23,209 nucleotides of DNA from Oscillospiraceae bacterium (GCA_015064665.1 SVRU01000043.1:1-23209), one strand, 5' to 3'. Positions 1-5,684 are shown, counted from the first letter of the stretch. The notes: a model not told the origin generated them from the sequence alone. Program-made: numbers and translations.

Positions 1-3
1 TTA

Positions 4-94
4 TGGCGGAGAGAATGGGATTCGAACCCATGATACCGGTTAGGGTATACACGATTTCCAGTCGTGCGCCTTAGACCAACTCGGCCATCTCTCC
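4..94 (-). tRNA. tRNA-Ser (anticodon GGA)
   Basis: On the minus strand the acceptor arms GGAGAGA and TCTCTCC pair, followed by discriminator G and an encoded CCA at 4-6. The anticodon stem CGACT/AATCG carries a loop with anticodon GGA. A long variable arm (the segment between the anticodon stem and the T arm) marks a class II tRNA, as expected for serine. The T loop TTCGAAT is canonical. It would decode UCC and UCU. Confidence 0.96.
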
Positions 95-195
95 ACACGA
101 CTCGTATATTATAACAGAAGTTTTGATAAATGTCAAGTAGTTACAGTGAAAATATTTTTAATTTATTTTATTTTATTTAAATATTCGAAAATTAC

Positions 196-224
196 TTGAC
201 AAATTATAGACTTTTTCATATAAT
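196..224 (+). promoter_or_regulatory. sigma-A promoter of aspartokinase gene
   Basis: TTGACA at 196-201, a 17-nt spacer, and TATAAT at 219-224 match the sigma-A consensus exactly. Transcription would begin near 231, leaving a leader of about 35 nt. That is too short for a lysine riboswitch, so no lysine-responsive leader is present here. Confidence 0.9.
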
Positions 225-265
225 ATAATATAAATAATTTTAGTTTACTAAATTGCGAGGAAAAA

Positions 266-1579
266 ATGAGTCTAAAGGTTTTAAAATTTGGCGGTAGCTC
301 ACTCGCGGATGCTGAACAATTCAGAAAGGTTGCTGAAATTGTTAAGAGTGAGCCCGAAAGAAGATACGTTGTCGCCTCTGCTCCCGGTAAAAGATCGAGC
401 AGTGACACTAAGGTAACAGATCTTCTTTATAAGTGTTATGAGCTTGCATCCAACGAAGAGGATATATCAGAGGTATTTGAAGAGGTAAAAAAGAGATATA
501 ACGACATTATTAAGGATCTCGGTATTGATCTTGACCTTACCGAGTCGTTTAATAAAATTCAAGCATCTCTTCTGCATAACTCGGGTAGAGATTATATCGC
601 ATCCCGCGGTGAATATCTCAATGCGAAAATTCTTGCAAAATATCTTGATTTTAGCTTCATTGATGCAAAAAAAGTAATATTCTTCAAGGAAAACGGTAGC
701 TTTGATTCCGAAAAAACAAACGATGTTTTATCGGAGTGTCTTTCCAAATGTAAATATGCCGTTATTCCCGGATTTTATGGTTCTATGCCGAATGGAACGA
801 TTAAAACGTTCAGCCGCGGAGGCTCAGATATAACGGGATCTATAGTTGCAAGAGCTGCCCGTGCGACCCTTTATGAAAACTGGACGGATGTTTCCGGTTT
901 CCTGATGGCAGATCCGAGATGTATAAGCAATCCTAAGGTTATAGAGAAGATTACCTATAAGGAGCTTCGTGAGCTTTCTTACATGGGGGCGACGGTTCTT
1001 CATGAAGATGCCATTTTCCCTGTAAGATATTCGAAAATACCGATCAATATCAGAAATACGAATAAACCGGACGACAATGGAACTTTGATAGTGCCCAGCA
1101 CTGACGATATTCCTGAAAACATTATTACGGGTATTGCCGGTAAAACGGGCTTTTCGACGATTACTGTAGAAAAGGATATGATGAATGCGGAGCTTGGATT
1201 TGGAAGACGAGTTCTTCAAGTAATAGAGGAGAATAATCTTTCGTTCGAGCATTTGCCTTCGGGTATTGACACGCTTTCGGTTGTTGTTTCTACAAGGGAA
1301 CTTTCTTTAAAGCGCGGAGAGATTACCGCCGGTATTTGTAAGGCCGTTGATCCTGAAAATATCTTTGTAGAAGAAAATCTTGCTCTTATCGCTATTGTTG
1401 GTCGCGGTATGGTAAAAGCGAAGGGAACTGCTGCGAGAATATTTACCGCTCTTGCAAATTCGGGCGTTAATATTCGCATGATCGACCAGGGTTCGTGTGA
1501 GCTTAATATCATCGTAGGTGTTGATTCAAACGATTATATAACAGCGCTTAAGGCAATATATAATGAATTTGTCAAGTAA
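266..1579 (+). CDS. lysC: aspartate kinase (monofunctional, ACT-domain)
   Basis: This enzyme phosphorylates L-aspartate, the first step of the lysine, threonine, methionine and diaminopimelate pathways, in the cytosol. The 437-aa product has the kinase-domain start KFGGSS near residue 8, the family segment SRGEYLNAK near 112-120, and the GGSDITGS stretch with the following TDVSG/DPR residues, all typical of aspartokinases. The C-terminal third contains two ACT-like repeats, one starting near ITVEKDMM and one near LALIAIVGRGM, the usual site of feedback control by lysine or threonine. The start ATG is preceded by GAGGA and a consensus promoter. It stands alone, with a terminator at 1620-1651 and no dehydrogenase or asd neighbour. 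Family assignment is secure; which amino acid inhibits it cannot be read from sequence. Confidence 0.95.
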   Translation: MSLKVLKFGGSSLADAEQFRKVAEIVKSEPERRYVVASAPGKRSSSDTKVTDLLYKCYELASNEEDISEVFEEVKKRYNDIIKDLGIDLDLTESFNKIQASLLHNSGRDYIASRGEYLNAKILAKYLDFSFIDAKKVIFFKENGSFDSEKTNDVLSECLSKCKYAVIPGFYGSMPNGTIKTFSRGGSDITGSIVARAARATLYENWTDVSGFLMADPRCISNPKVIEKITYKELRELSYMGATVLHEDAIFPVRYSKIPINIRNTNKPDDNGTLIVPSTDDIPENIITGIAGKTGFSTITVEKDMMNAELGFGRRVLQVIEENNLSFEHLPSGIDTLSVVVSTRELSLKRGEITAGICKAVDPENIFVEENLALIAIVGRGMVKAKGTAARIFTALANSGVNIRMIDQGSCELNIIVGVDSNDYITALKAIYNEFVK

Positions 1580-1619
1580 TCAACTTTAATTTAAGTGTCG
1601 TTTACGGCACGTAAAAAAG

Positions 1620-1653
1620 CAGAGGTATTGCGTAAAGCAGTACCTCTGTTTAA
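1620..1653 (+). terminator. intrinsic terminator after aspartokinase
   Basis: CAGAGGTA (1620-1627) pairs with TACCTCTG (1641-1648), extended by TGC/GCA across single-base mismatches, around a small loop. It is followed by a short T-rich stretch and lies 40 bases after the stop codon. Confidence 0.75.
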
Positions 1654-1687
1654 GTTTGCCAAATATATTTAATATAAGGCTGAGAAT

Positions 1688-1730
1688 GAAAAAGAGGAAA
1701 CCGCGTTATAAGGGCGTTTTCCTCTTTTTC
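1688..1730. terminator. bidirectional terminator between convergent genes
   Basis: AAAGAGGAAA (1691-1700) pairs with the TTTTCCTCTTT stretch around 1717-1728. There is a poly-T run on the plus side, and on the minus side a run from the complementary A tract. It separates the aspartokinase from the convergent minus-strand gene that ends at 1733. Confidence 0.8.
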
Positions 1731-1732
1731 AA

Positions 1733-2155
1733 TTATTTCATTGAAGTTCTGATAGACTTAACCCATTCTCTGACAGAATTCATTTCCTCTGCCGAAACCT
1801 TCTTCATAAACTTGAAGGGAAGTCCTCCGTTGACGTAAAGTATATTGTCTCCTATAACGTTAGCATCGTTCGTTTTAGCCATTTCTACAATTTTTTCCGC
1901 ATTTTCGGGAGTACCGTCAATGATGAAAGCAACGTTAGCTGCAAGAGTTTTTTTAAGTGACCTCACGAAAAGACCAAAGCTCTCGGGCATTTTGGGTTTT
2001 GCCGTAGCAACGATGACTACAAGTCTTTCACCGTCGCAAGGATATGCTGCGGGAATAGTATCCGTAGCCTTGTCAGCCTCAATAAGCTTAGTAACCTCAT
2101 CCGCAATTGCGATAAGCTTACCCTTTTTAGTATGAGTAAGAACTCTCATTCTCAT
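1733..2155 (-). CDS. flavodoxin-like domain protein
   Basis: A 140-aa cytosolic protein. The N-terminal strand MRMRVLTHTKKGKLIAIAD resembles the phosphate-binding loop strand of flavodoxins, and the segment LVVIVATAKPKMPESFGLF recalls the second FMN-side strand and loop. The rest alternates strands and helices in flavodoxin fashion. The Thr/Ser-rich phosphate loop (T-x-T-G-x-T) is not conserved, so FMN binding is uncertain. ATG at 2155 is favoured because GGAGG lies about 10 nt upstream; a second ATG two codons later is farther from it. A promoter lies at 2201-2229. Similar small flavodoxin-like proteins occur beside reductases in gut Clostridia, but no partner enzyme is next to this one. The fold is inferred and the function unknown. 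Confidence 0.6.
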   Translation of the reverse strand: MRMRVLTHTKKGKLIAIADEVTKLIEADKATDTIPAAYPCDGERLVVIVATAKPKMPESFGLFVRSLKKTLAANVAFIIDGTPENAEKIVEMAKTNDANVIGDNILYVNGGLPFKFMKKVSAEEMNSVREWVKSIRTSMK

Positions 2156-2200
2156 AGTGAAAAATCCTCCAATAAAACTTATTTTTTGTTTAACTACTAT

Positions 2201-2229
2201 ATTATATCATATAAGAAACAAAAAAGCAA
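2201..2229 (-). promoter_or_regulatory. promoter of flavodoxin-like gene
   Basis: Read on the minus strand, TTGCTT (2229-2224) is followed by a 17-nt spacer and TATAAT (2206-2201). Transcription would start near 2194, about 40 nt before the ATG at 2155. Confidence 0.65.
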
Positions 2230-2620
2230 TAAAATATGAATATTATTTCCATTAATTCCATTAATCGTATAAATGTGGAAAGGGTTTGATAGTAGGGGAG
2301 AGCGTTATAAAAATAAACAATCAAGAGATGAAATGGGGAATAAGTGTAGAGAAAATATATTAAATGGTAAAAATGGCAGGGAAGTGAAGTGATAAAAAAT
2401 GAATTTTATTCTTCTTATTTGACCGATGTTATGCGACGCATTATGATGTTGCGCGTAAACGTTCGCATTGATGTGATGATTGCCCATTAACCTAAAGGCG
2501 CAACAGCATTCACGCAGTGAACATTACTGCCGGAGGCAACATCACTATTCCATCAGGTTAGCGTGAATGTTCTGTTGATAACGTCACGCTGTTTTTAGCA
2601 TCGTAGACACTCTTTGCGTT
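2230..2620. other. non-coding stretch with nested inverted repeats
   Basis: No convincing gene is seen. The first half is AT-rich. From about 2425 the DNA becomes more GC-rich and is full of dyads: GATGTTGC (2445-2452) with GCAACATC (2537-2544), and CAACAG plus CATTCACGC (2501-2515) with GCGTGAATG plus CTGTTG (2562-2578, two extra bases between). This could be a structured RNA, a palindromic interspersed repeat, or the remnant of an older insertion. It abuts the left direct repeat of the integrated element. No promoter was identified. Confidence 0.5.
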
Positions 2621-2654
2621 AGGGCAGCGCAGTATATCCAATTATACAAAATTA
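2621..2654 (+). repeat. left attachment-site direct repeat (attL)
   Basis: This 34-bp sequence recurs at 5930-5963 with a single difference (T at 2635 versus C at 5944). Its right part contains the recombinase-type arm TACAAAA (2645-2651) followed by TTA. Beyond 2654 the two copies diverge, which places strand exchange in or just before the spacer of a TACAAAA-N6/7-TTTTGT site. Confidence 0.8.
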
Positions 2655-2786
2655 CTTTTTTTGTTTGACTGCTTCCGAGATAAAGAAAGGTGACTCGCAG
2701 AGCCGACGAGAATAGAACCGACAGTTACCGAAGCAACCATACAAAAAATACATTTTGTAAGGCGCTCCGCCGATTAATTGGATATA
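2633..2786. repeat. imperfect inverted repeat at the left end of the element
   Basis: TATATCCAATTA (2633-2644) is matched by TAATTGGATATA (2775-2786). Further inside, TACAAAAT and the segment TTTTTTGT..TGCTTC on the left (to about 2680) match the complement of 2730-2759, apart from a 15-base insertion on the right side. The whole 154-bp unit resembles a miniature inverted-repeat unit or a pair of recombinase arm sites. It contains a second TACAAAA-N6-TTTTGTA dyad at 2740-2759. Confidence 0.6.
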
Positions 2787-2807
2787 CAAGCGGGAGGGAT
2801 AACAGAG

Positions 2808-2824
2808 CTTTTTCAAGAAAAAAG
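2808..2824. repeat. terminal dyad, left copy
   Basis: CTTTTTCAAGAAAAAAG here and CTTTTTCTTGAAAAAAG at 5861-5877 are nearly palindromic and nearly each other's reverse complement. They sit about 155 bp inside the left end and about 70 bp inside the right end of the element. They could be arm-type binding sites for the recombinase or small terminator-like hairpins. Confidence 0.45.
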
Positions 2825-2844
2825 CACAAATTTCCCTTTTCGCC

Positions 2845-2873
2845 TTGACAAAGCTTCGGGCTTATGGTAGAAT
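2845..2873 (+). promoter_or_regulatory. consensus promoter of candidate element RNA
   Basis: TTGACA (2845-2850), a 17-nt spacer and TAGAAT (2868-2873) give a near-perfect sigma-A promoter with a start near 2880. No credible reading frame with a ribosome binding site follows. The next elements are a long-range helix and a terminator. Confidence 0.85.
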
Positions 2874-2879
2874 ACAAAT

Positions 2880-3056
2880 GCGGTGACGATCAGGTGTTAC
2901 AACCATTCGTTCCCCGGCAACCTGTTAAGTCCGAAGCTTCCGCAGCTGTCGGCTTCAGCCCAGACCAACCTCGCAGCAGATGAGGATCTTGTGTGTTGCC
3001 GGGCTATTCTGCTCAAAGCTCTCTCCGAGCCATCTCCGGAGGGGGCTTTTCTTTTT
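2880..3056 (+). ncRNA. candidate structured small RNA of the element (about 175 nt)
   Basis: A consensus promoter is followed by an RNA ending in a strong intrinsic terminator. Within it CCCGGCAAC (2913-2921) pairs perfectly with GTTGCCGGG (2995-3003), enclosing smaller hairpins such as GAAGC/GCTTC (about 2933-2956) and CCTC/GAGG (about 2969-2985). The terminator stem is 3016-3027 with 3037-3048 (12 pairs with some G-U), followed by TTTTCTTTTT. I do not recognise an RNA family. It lies about 550 bases upstream of the rep operon on the same strand, so it is not a simple antisense RNA to rep. Roles in copy control, in incompatibility or as a single-strand origin are all possible. Reading frames overlapping it lack ribosome binding sites. 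Confidence 0.65.
3016..3056 (+). terminator. terminator of candidate element RNA
   Basis: AAGCTCTCTCCG (3016-3027) pairs with CGGAGGGGGCTT (3037-3048) through Watson-Crick and G-U pairs around a 9-base loop. It is followed by a T-rich run to 3056. Confidence 0.85.
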
Positions 3057-3131
3057 GCCAAAGTGAAAATCGAGGAAGCAATCCATGTGATCAGAACCGC
3101 GCTCCCCTGGGGGACGGGAGGGGGACACTCC

Positions 3132-3199
3132 GCGCTCGCAAGCGCATAAGACCTCCGCAGAGGTCTGCTTCTCTTCAAGCGCAGTGGGGGGCTACTGCG
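3132..3199. repeat. run of three adjacent perfect hairpins
   Basis: GCGCT-CGCA-AGCGC (3132-3145), AGACCTC-CGCA-GAGGTCT (3149-3166) and CGCAGT-(8)-ACTGCG (3180-3199) follow one another. The first two share the same CGCA loop. Rolling-circle plasmids carry a hairpin-rich single-strand origin, which would be one explanation; this is inference. The surrounding 3060-3350 stretch has no supportable gene. Confidence 0.55.
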
Positions 3200-3352
3200 A
3201 GAGGAGCAGGGAAAGGGACGGCAGGGTCTTTCCCACGCGGAGCGAGGACAGGTGCAAACCGCCTGCGCGTTTCTTCGTTGTGAACTTATAAGGGCAGAGG
3301 GCACAACGAGCCACAAAAGGCAAAAAAACGAGCGAGAGCACGAACGAGAGAA

Positions 3353-3445
3353 AAAACGCGGGGGACGGGGGGCGAGCACGACGCCCCCAGACGCCGAAGG
3401 GGCGCGGAAGCCCCGACAGCGAGTCGAGCGTTTGCGCGAGCGAGC
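3353..3445 (+). repeat. 93-bp structured direct repeat, copy 1
   Basis: Identical to 5167-5259 except C at 3384 versus T at 5198. It contains GGGGGCG-AGCACGA-CGCCCCC and GGGGC-GCGGAA-GCCCC stem-loops. The two copies flank the small ORF, rep and recombinase genes. The first copy lies about 90 bp upstream of the nick hairpin; the second has no nick hairpin. Confidence 0.9.
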
Positions 3446-3449
3446 CTAA

Positions 3450-3471
3450 GGCTTTGAGACACCGCAAAGCC
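3450..3471. repeat. hairpin between repeat copy 1 and nick site
   Basis: GGCTTTG (3450-3456) and CAAAGCC (3465-3471) are perfectly complementary around an 8-base loop. It lies in the origin region upstream of the nick hairpin. Confidence 0.5.
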
Positions 3472-3536
3472 GAGTCGCGAGCTTTTGCGAGCGCGCTTTT
3501 CCTTTTCTCACAAAAAGGCGCAAGGAACGAAAAACG

Positions 3537-3564
3537 GGGGAAACGTACTACGACACGTTTCCCC
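3537..3564 (+). other. double-strand origin nick hairpin (pMV158 family)
   Basis: GGGGAAACGT (3537-3546) and ACGTTTCCCC (3555-3564) form a perfect 10-bp stem. The loop and its flank read TACTACGAC (3546-3554). In pMV158/pE194-type plasmids the Rep protein cuts between G and A of exactly this sequence displayed on a hairpin, which here falls between 3552 and 3553. The nicked strand is the same strand that encodes rep, as in the family. Confidence 0.9.
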
Positions 3565-3572
3565 TATGAGTG

Positions 3573-3585
3573 ACTTGTGACAAGT
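3573..3585. promoter_or_regulatory. small palindrome before the rep operon
   Basis: ACTTGT-G-ACAAGT is a perfect 13-bp dyad 18 bp upstream of the first ATG of the operon. In pMV158 the CopG repressor binds a short dyad before copG-repB; this site is positioned similarly, but the match is positional only. I see no good sigma-A promoter in 3446-3600. Confidence 0.4.
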
Positions 3586-3603
3586 GAAGAAAAGGAGTAA
3601 AAA

Positions 3604-3849
3604 ATGAAAAAAGCAGAATTTACCGCAGCGCAAAAAAATGAAAAATTAAGCACAGCTACAATGCTTCGTGTGGATCCCGGTTACGTATTGATCTTCGACG
3701 GATTGAGTTTCGATGAAGCTCTTTCCATATCGGACTTGGTGGCACGTGAGGTGACACCCTTTAACCGAAAGTTACCATTGAACAAGGGTGACAGTTTGCT
3801 GTTAACAGCCGAAGCTCCCGAGCTTGCAAGGGGGTGTAAAAATGGCTGA
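3604..3849 (+). CDS. small protein upstream of rep, unknown
   Basis: An 81-aa ORF with a good AAGGAG ribosome site 7 nt before its ATG. Its last bases overlap the rep start (ATG at 3842) by 8 bp, so the two are probably translationally coupled. The position, between the nick hairpin and rep, equals that of the copG copy-number repressor in pMV158. However, the sequence shows no obvious ribbon-helix-helix or helix-turn-helix; it has a hydrophobic strand (GYVLIFDG), an acidic helix (SFDEALSISDLVARE) and a basic linker. It could be a copy-control protein or an accessory DNA-binding factor. The gene itself is well supported; the function is not. Confidence 0.7.
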   Translation: MKKAEFTAAQKNEKLSTATMLRVDPGYVLIFDGLSFDEALSISDLVAREVTPFNRKLPLNKGDSLLLTAEAPELARGCKNG

Positions 3850-4528
3850 TAAAAAGACCGAAAAAAAAGACGAGGTAAAGTCTAAATTTTGGACTGCAAT
3901 CGTTTACGAAGATTCCGCGCCGGAAGATTGGCGGGACATAATCAAAATAAGCGGATTGCGCTGCGCAATCTCACCTTATCACGATAAGGACATTAACCCG
4001 ACAGGAGAGCCTAAAAAACCGCATTGGCATATCATACTTTGCTGGGACGGACCCACCACGTTCAACAATGCAAAAAAATTCGTTCAAAACGAATTGCACA
4101 CACCGATACCAAAGGACTTGAAAAGCATTCGCGGAATGTACAATTATTTCTCGCACAAGGACAACCCCGAAAAAGCTCAATATGATGAGAATCTCATTGA
4201 ACATTTGAACGGTTTTTGCCTTGCTGAGTTCGTCGAGCTAACGCGAGGCGAGGTAAACGAGGCAATTAAAAACACGTTCAAAATCATACGCGACGTGGGG
4301 ATTACGGAGTATTCTTCGCTCTTGGATTTTCTCGAGGACAACGGACTCGGTGACGAGTGGGACGTAGTGAAAAACAACGTTTTTCTCTTCAATACGTACC
4401 TGACGAGTCGCAGATGGACGGAGCAAAAGAACGCCGAAAGTCTTGGAAAAATAGAGCTCCAAAGGGCGCGAGCCCTCGCAAAAGCGAAGCGCGAGACGGA
4501 AAACGAGCTCTCGTCACCTAACGCGTGA
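3842..4528 (+). CDS. rep: rolling-circle replication initiator, Rep_2 / pMV158 RepB type
   Basis: A 228-aa HUH endonuclease that would nick the double-strand origin at 3537-3564 and start rolling-circle replication. The family motifs are all visible: HDKD at 47-50 followed by PTGEPKKP, the metal-binding HWH at 61-63, and the catalytic tyrosine region YNYFSHKDNPEKAQY from 100, where Y102 in YFSHK matches the catalytic position of RepB. The C-terminal third is helical and basic and may hold the origin-binding or multimerisation part. The start is ATG 3842, because AAGGGGG lies 7 nt before it; an in-frame TTG at 3824 has no site. It overlaps the preceding small gene by 8 bp and is followed 34 bp later by the recombinase. 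The family is secure, and the presence of the matching nick sequence in cis strengthens it. Confidence 0.94.
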   Translation: MADKKTEKKDEVKSKFWTAIVYEDSAPEDWRDIIKISGLRCAISPYHDKDINPTGEPKKPHWHIILCWDGPTTFNNAKKFVQNELHTPIPKDLKSIRGMYNYFSHKDNPEKAQYDENLIEHLNGFCLAEFVELTRGEVNEAIKNTFKIIRDVGITEYSSLLDFLEDNGLGDEWDVVKNNVFLFNTYLTSRRWTEQKNAESLGKIELQRARALAKAKRETENELSSPNA

Positions 4529-4562
4529 CTTTTTACATTTTGGGAAAGTAAAAGCGAAAGAT

Positions 4563-5168
4563 TTGAAAAGTAAGTATTTGACCGACGAAGAGATAAAGAA
4601 ACTAAAGGTTTCATTAACCCCGGAGCAATGGCTTCCGCTCTGGGTAAGCCTTGAAACCGGGCTTCGAGTCGGTGACGTGGTGAAGCTCAAATCGAAAGAT
4701 TTGAAGCCGGACGGGCTTCACTACGTTGCTGAAAAGACCGGGAAAAAAGGGATTGCGAACATATCGCAAAGTTTGCGAAAATCGCTTCAAGGGCGTCGCG
4801 GAAAATACATTTTTCCGTCATACAAGACACCCGAGAAGCATTTGAGCAGGCAAGCCGTTTGGCAAAGAATAAAGCTCGCCGGGAAGCGTGCCGGGCTCGA
4901 CCTCGAGGGAGTATCACCTCACGCAATGCGAAAGGCGTTTGCGGTCGAACTGTATCGAAAAAAAGGCTTTAATGTGGTAAAGGAAGCTTTGCAACATACC
5001 AATTCCGCCACAACTGAGATATATAGCTTTGCTGATTGGGATACAGGAGAAAACGCAAACTTACCTTTACAAAGGCGAGATTTAAGACTTATTGTTAGAA
5101 TGGTGCTTGAAGCTCTCGGCGAAAACTACCAAATGCCAAAAGAAAGCACAAAGAAAAAGGGAAAATAA
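4563..5168 (+). CDS. catalytic-domain-only tyrosine recombinase (integrase)
   Basis: A 201-aa site-specific recombinase, probably responsible for integrating and excising the element. Catalytic residues are in order: R35 (ETGLRVGD), K58 in the beta-hairpin, H120-x-x-R123 (SPHAMRKAF), H145 (ALQHTN) and nucleophile Y154 (TTEIYSF). Most integrases have an N-terminal SAM-like core-binding domain of about 100 residues. Here the protein begins directly with the catalytic fold, so it is about half the usual length. The basic tail (KESTKKKGK) could help bind DNA. The start is taken as TTG 4563, since no ATG lies ahead of R35; the ribosome site is weak (GGGAAAG/GAAAG), suggesting low expression or coupling to rep 34 bp upstream. 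It ends at the edge of repeat copy 2. Confidence 0.9.
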   Translation: MKSKYLTDEEIKKLKVSLTPEQWLPLWVSLETGLRVGDVVKLKSKDLKPDGLHYVAEKTGKKGIANISQSLRKSLQGRRGKYIFPSYKTPEKHLSRQAVWQRIKLAGKRAGLDLEGVSPHAMRKAFAVELYRKKGFNVVKEALQHTNSATTEIYSFADWDTGENANLPLQRRDLRLIVRMVLEALGENYQMPKESTKKKGK

Positions 5169-5259
5169 AACGCGGGGGACGGGGGGCGAGCACGACGTCC
5201 CCAGACGCCGAAGGGGCGCGGAAGCCCCGACAGCGAGTCGAGCGTTTGCGCGAGCGAGC
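5167..5259 (+). repeat. 93-bp structured direct repeat, copy 2
   Basis: Second copy of 3353-3445, one mismatch (T at 5198). It overlaps the last two bases of the recombinase gene's stop codon. The single mismatch weakens the GGGGGCG/CGCCCCC stem seen in copy 1. Confidence 0.9.
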
Positions 5260-5310
5260 AGGGAAAAGGCAATTATAAAATTCCGAGATTAAAGGCTTGT
5301 TACAAAATCA

Positions 5311-5340
5311 AAAAAGGGGCTCAAAGAGCACCCTTTTTTC
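5311..5340. terminator. bidirectional terminator
   Basis: AAAAAGGGGCTC, loop AAA, then GAGC-A-CCCTTTTTT forms a stem with one bulged A and T runs on both strands. It ends the rep-int transcript on the plus strand, and its minus-strand form overlaps the end of the convergent gene whose stop codon is at 5321. Confidence 0.8.
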
Positions 5341-5617
5341 CGTGGATTTTGTAATAGGCCTTTTGCTCTTGCACGATAGCTTCACACTCTTCGTCAGAGA
5401 GCGCTCTAACTGTGGGAGCTTCGCCAGCGAGAGTCCGTTTGAATATCCGCGCACCGACTCGGACGATGTAATTTATTGCATCGATTTGTCCGAGGTAAAA
5501 GGTGGCGGAATAGGACTCTCCGCGAAGCTCCTTCAGTTGATACTCGTAGCGGAGGGAATTAACGTATTCGTACATTTCGTCGAGGAAGTGCTCGAAAGGG
5601 CGATCTTTTTTCTTCAT
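5321..5617 (-). CDS. hypothetical protein of the element
   Basis: A 98-aa ORF with a clear AAGGAG site 7 nt before the ATG at 5617 and a terminator at its end, so it is very likely expressed. The protein is charged and mostly helical (FEHFLDEMYEYVNSLRYEYQLKELRGE), with an acidic-helical C-terminal part (LSDEECEAIVQEQKAYYKIHG). No transmembrane segment, signal peptide or known motif is seen. It is convergent to rep-int and is the only minus-strand gene of the element, in the place where accessory or maintenance genes often sit. I do not recognise a family; a copy-control, partner or host-interaction role would be speculation. Confidence 0.7.
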   Translation of the reverse strand: MKKKDRPFEHFLDEMYEYVNSLRYEYQLKELRGESYSATFYLGQIDAINYIVRVGARIFKRTLAGEAPTVRALSDEECEAIVQEQKAYYKIHGKKGAL

Positions 5618-5649
5618 GGTTGAACTCCTTTTATTTTTTGACGATTTCG

Positions 5650-5684
5650 TTTGTCAAGGTCTTAACGTCGAGTCCCTTGACAAA
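5650..5684. repeat. 10-bp inverted repeat, possible operator
   Basis: TTTGTCAAGG and CCTTGACAAA are perfect inverted copies separated by 15 bp. Each arm includes TTGACA pointing outward, but no good -10 box lies at 16-18 nt from either, so a regulator or recombinase binding site is more likely than two promoters. Confidence 0.45.

Noticed and set aside
231..265. Lysine riboswitch before aspartokinase.
   Set aside because: The leader is only about 35 nt, far too short.
2880..3056. 6S RNA, SRP RNA or tmRNA identity for the candidate RNA.
   Set aside because: I looked for the long closing stem with central bubble, the SRP apical motif and a tRNA-like end; none is clear.
2883..3467. Several overlapping open frames on both strands in the GC-rich region (88-160 aa).
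   Set aside because: No ribosome sites, low-complexity Arg/Ser-rich products, and they overlap a promoter-terminator RNA and many hairpins. High GC explains the lack of stops.
5650..5684. Pair of divergent promoters from the two outward TTGACA boxes.
   Set aside because: No -10 box at 16-18 nt; on the minus side the transcript would start after the ribosome site.
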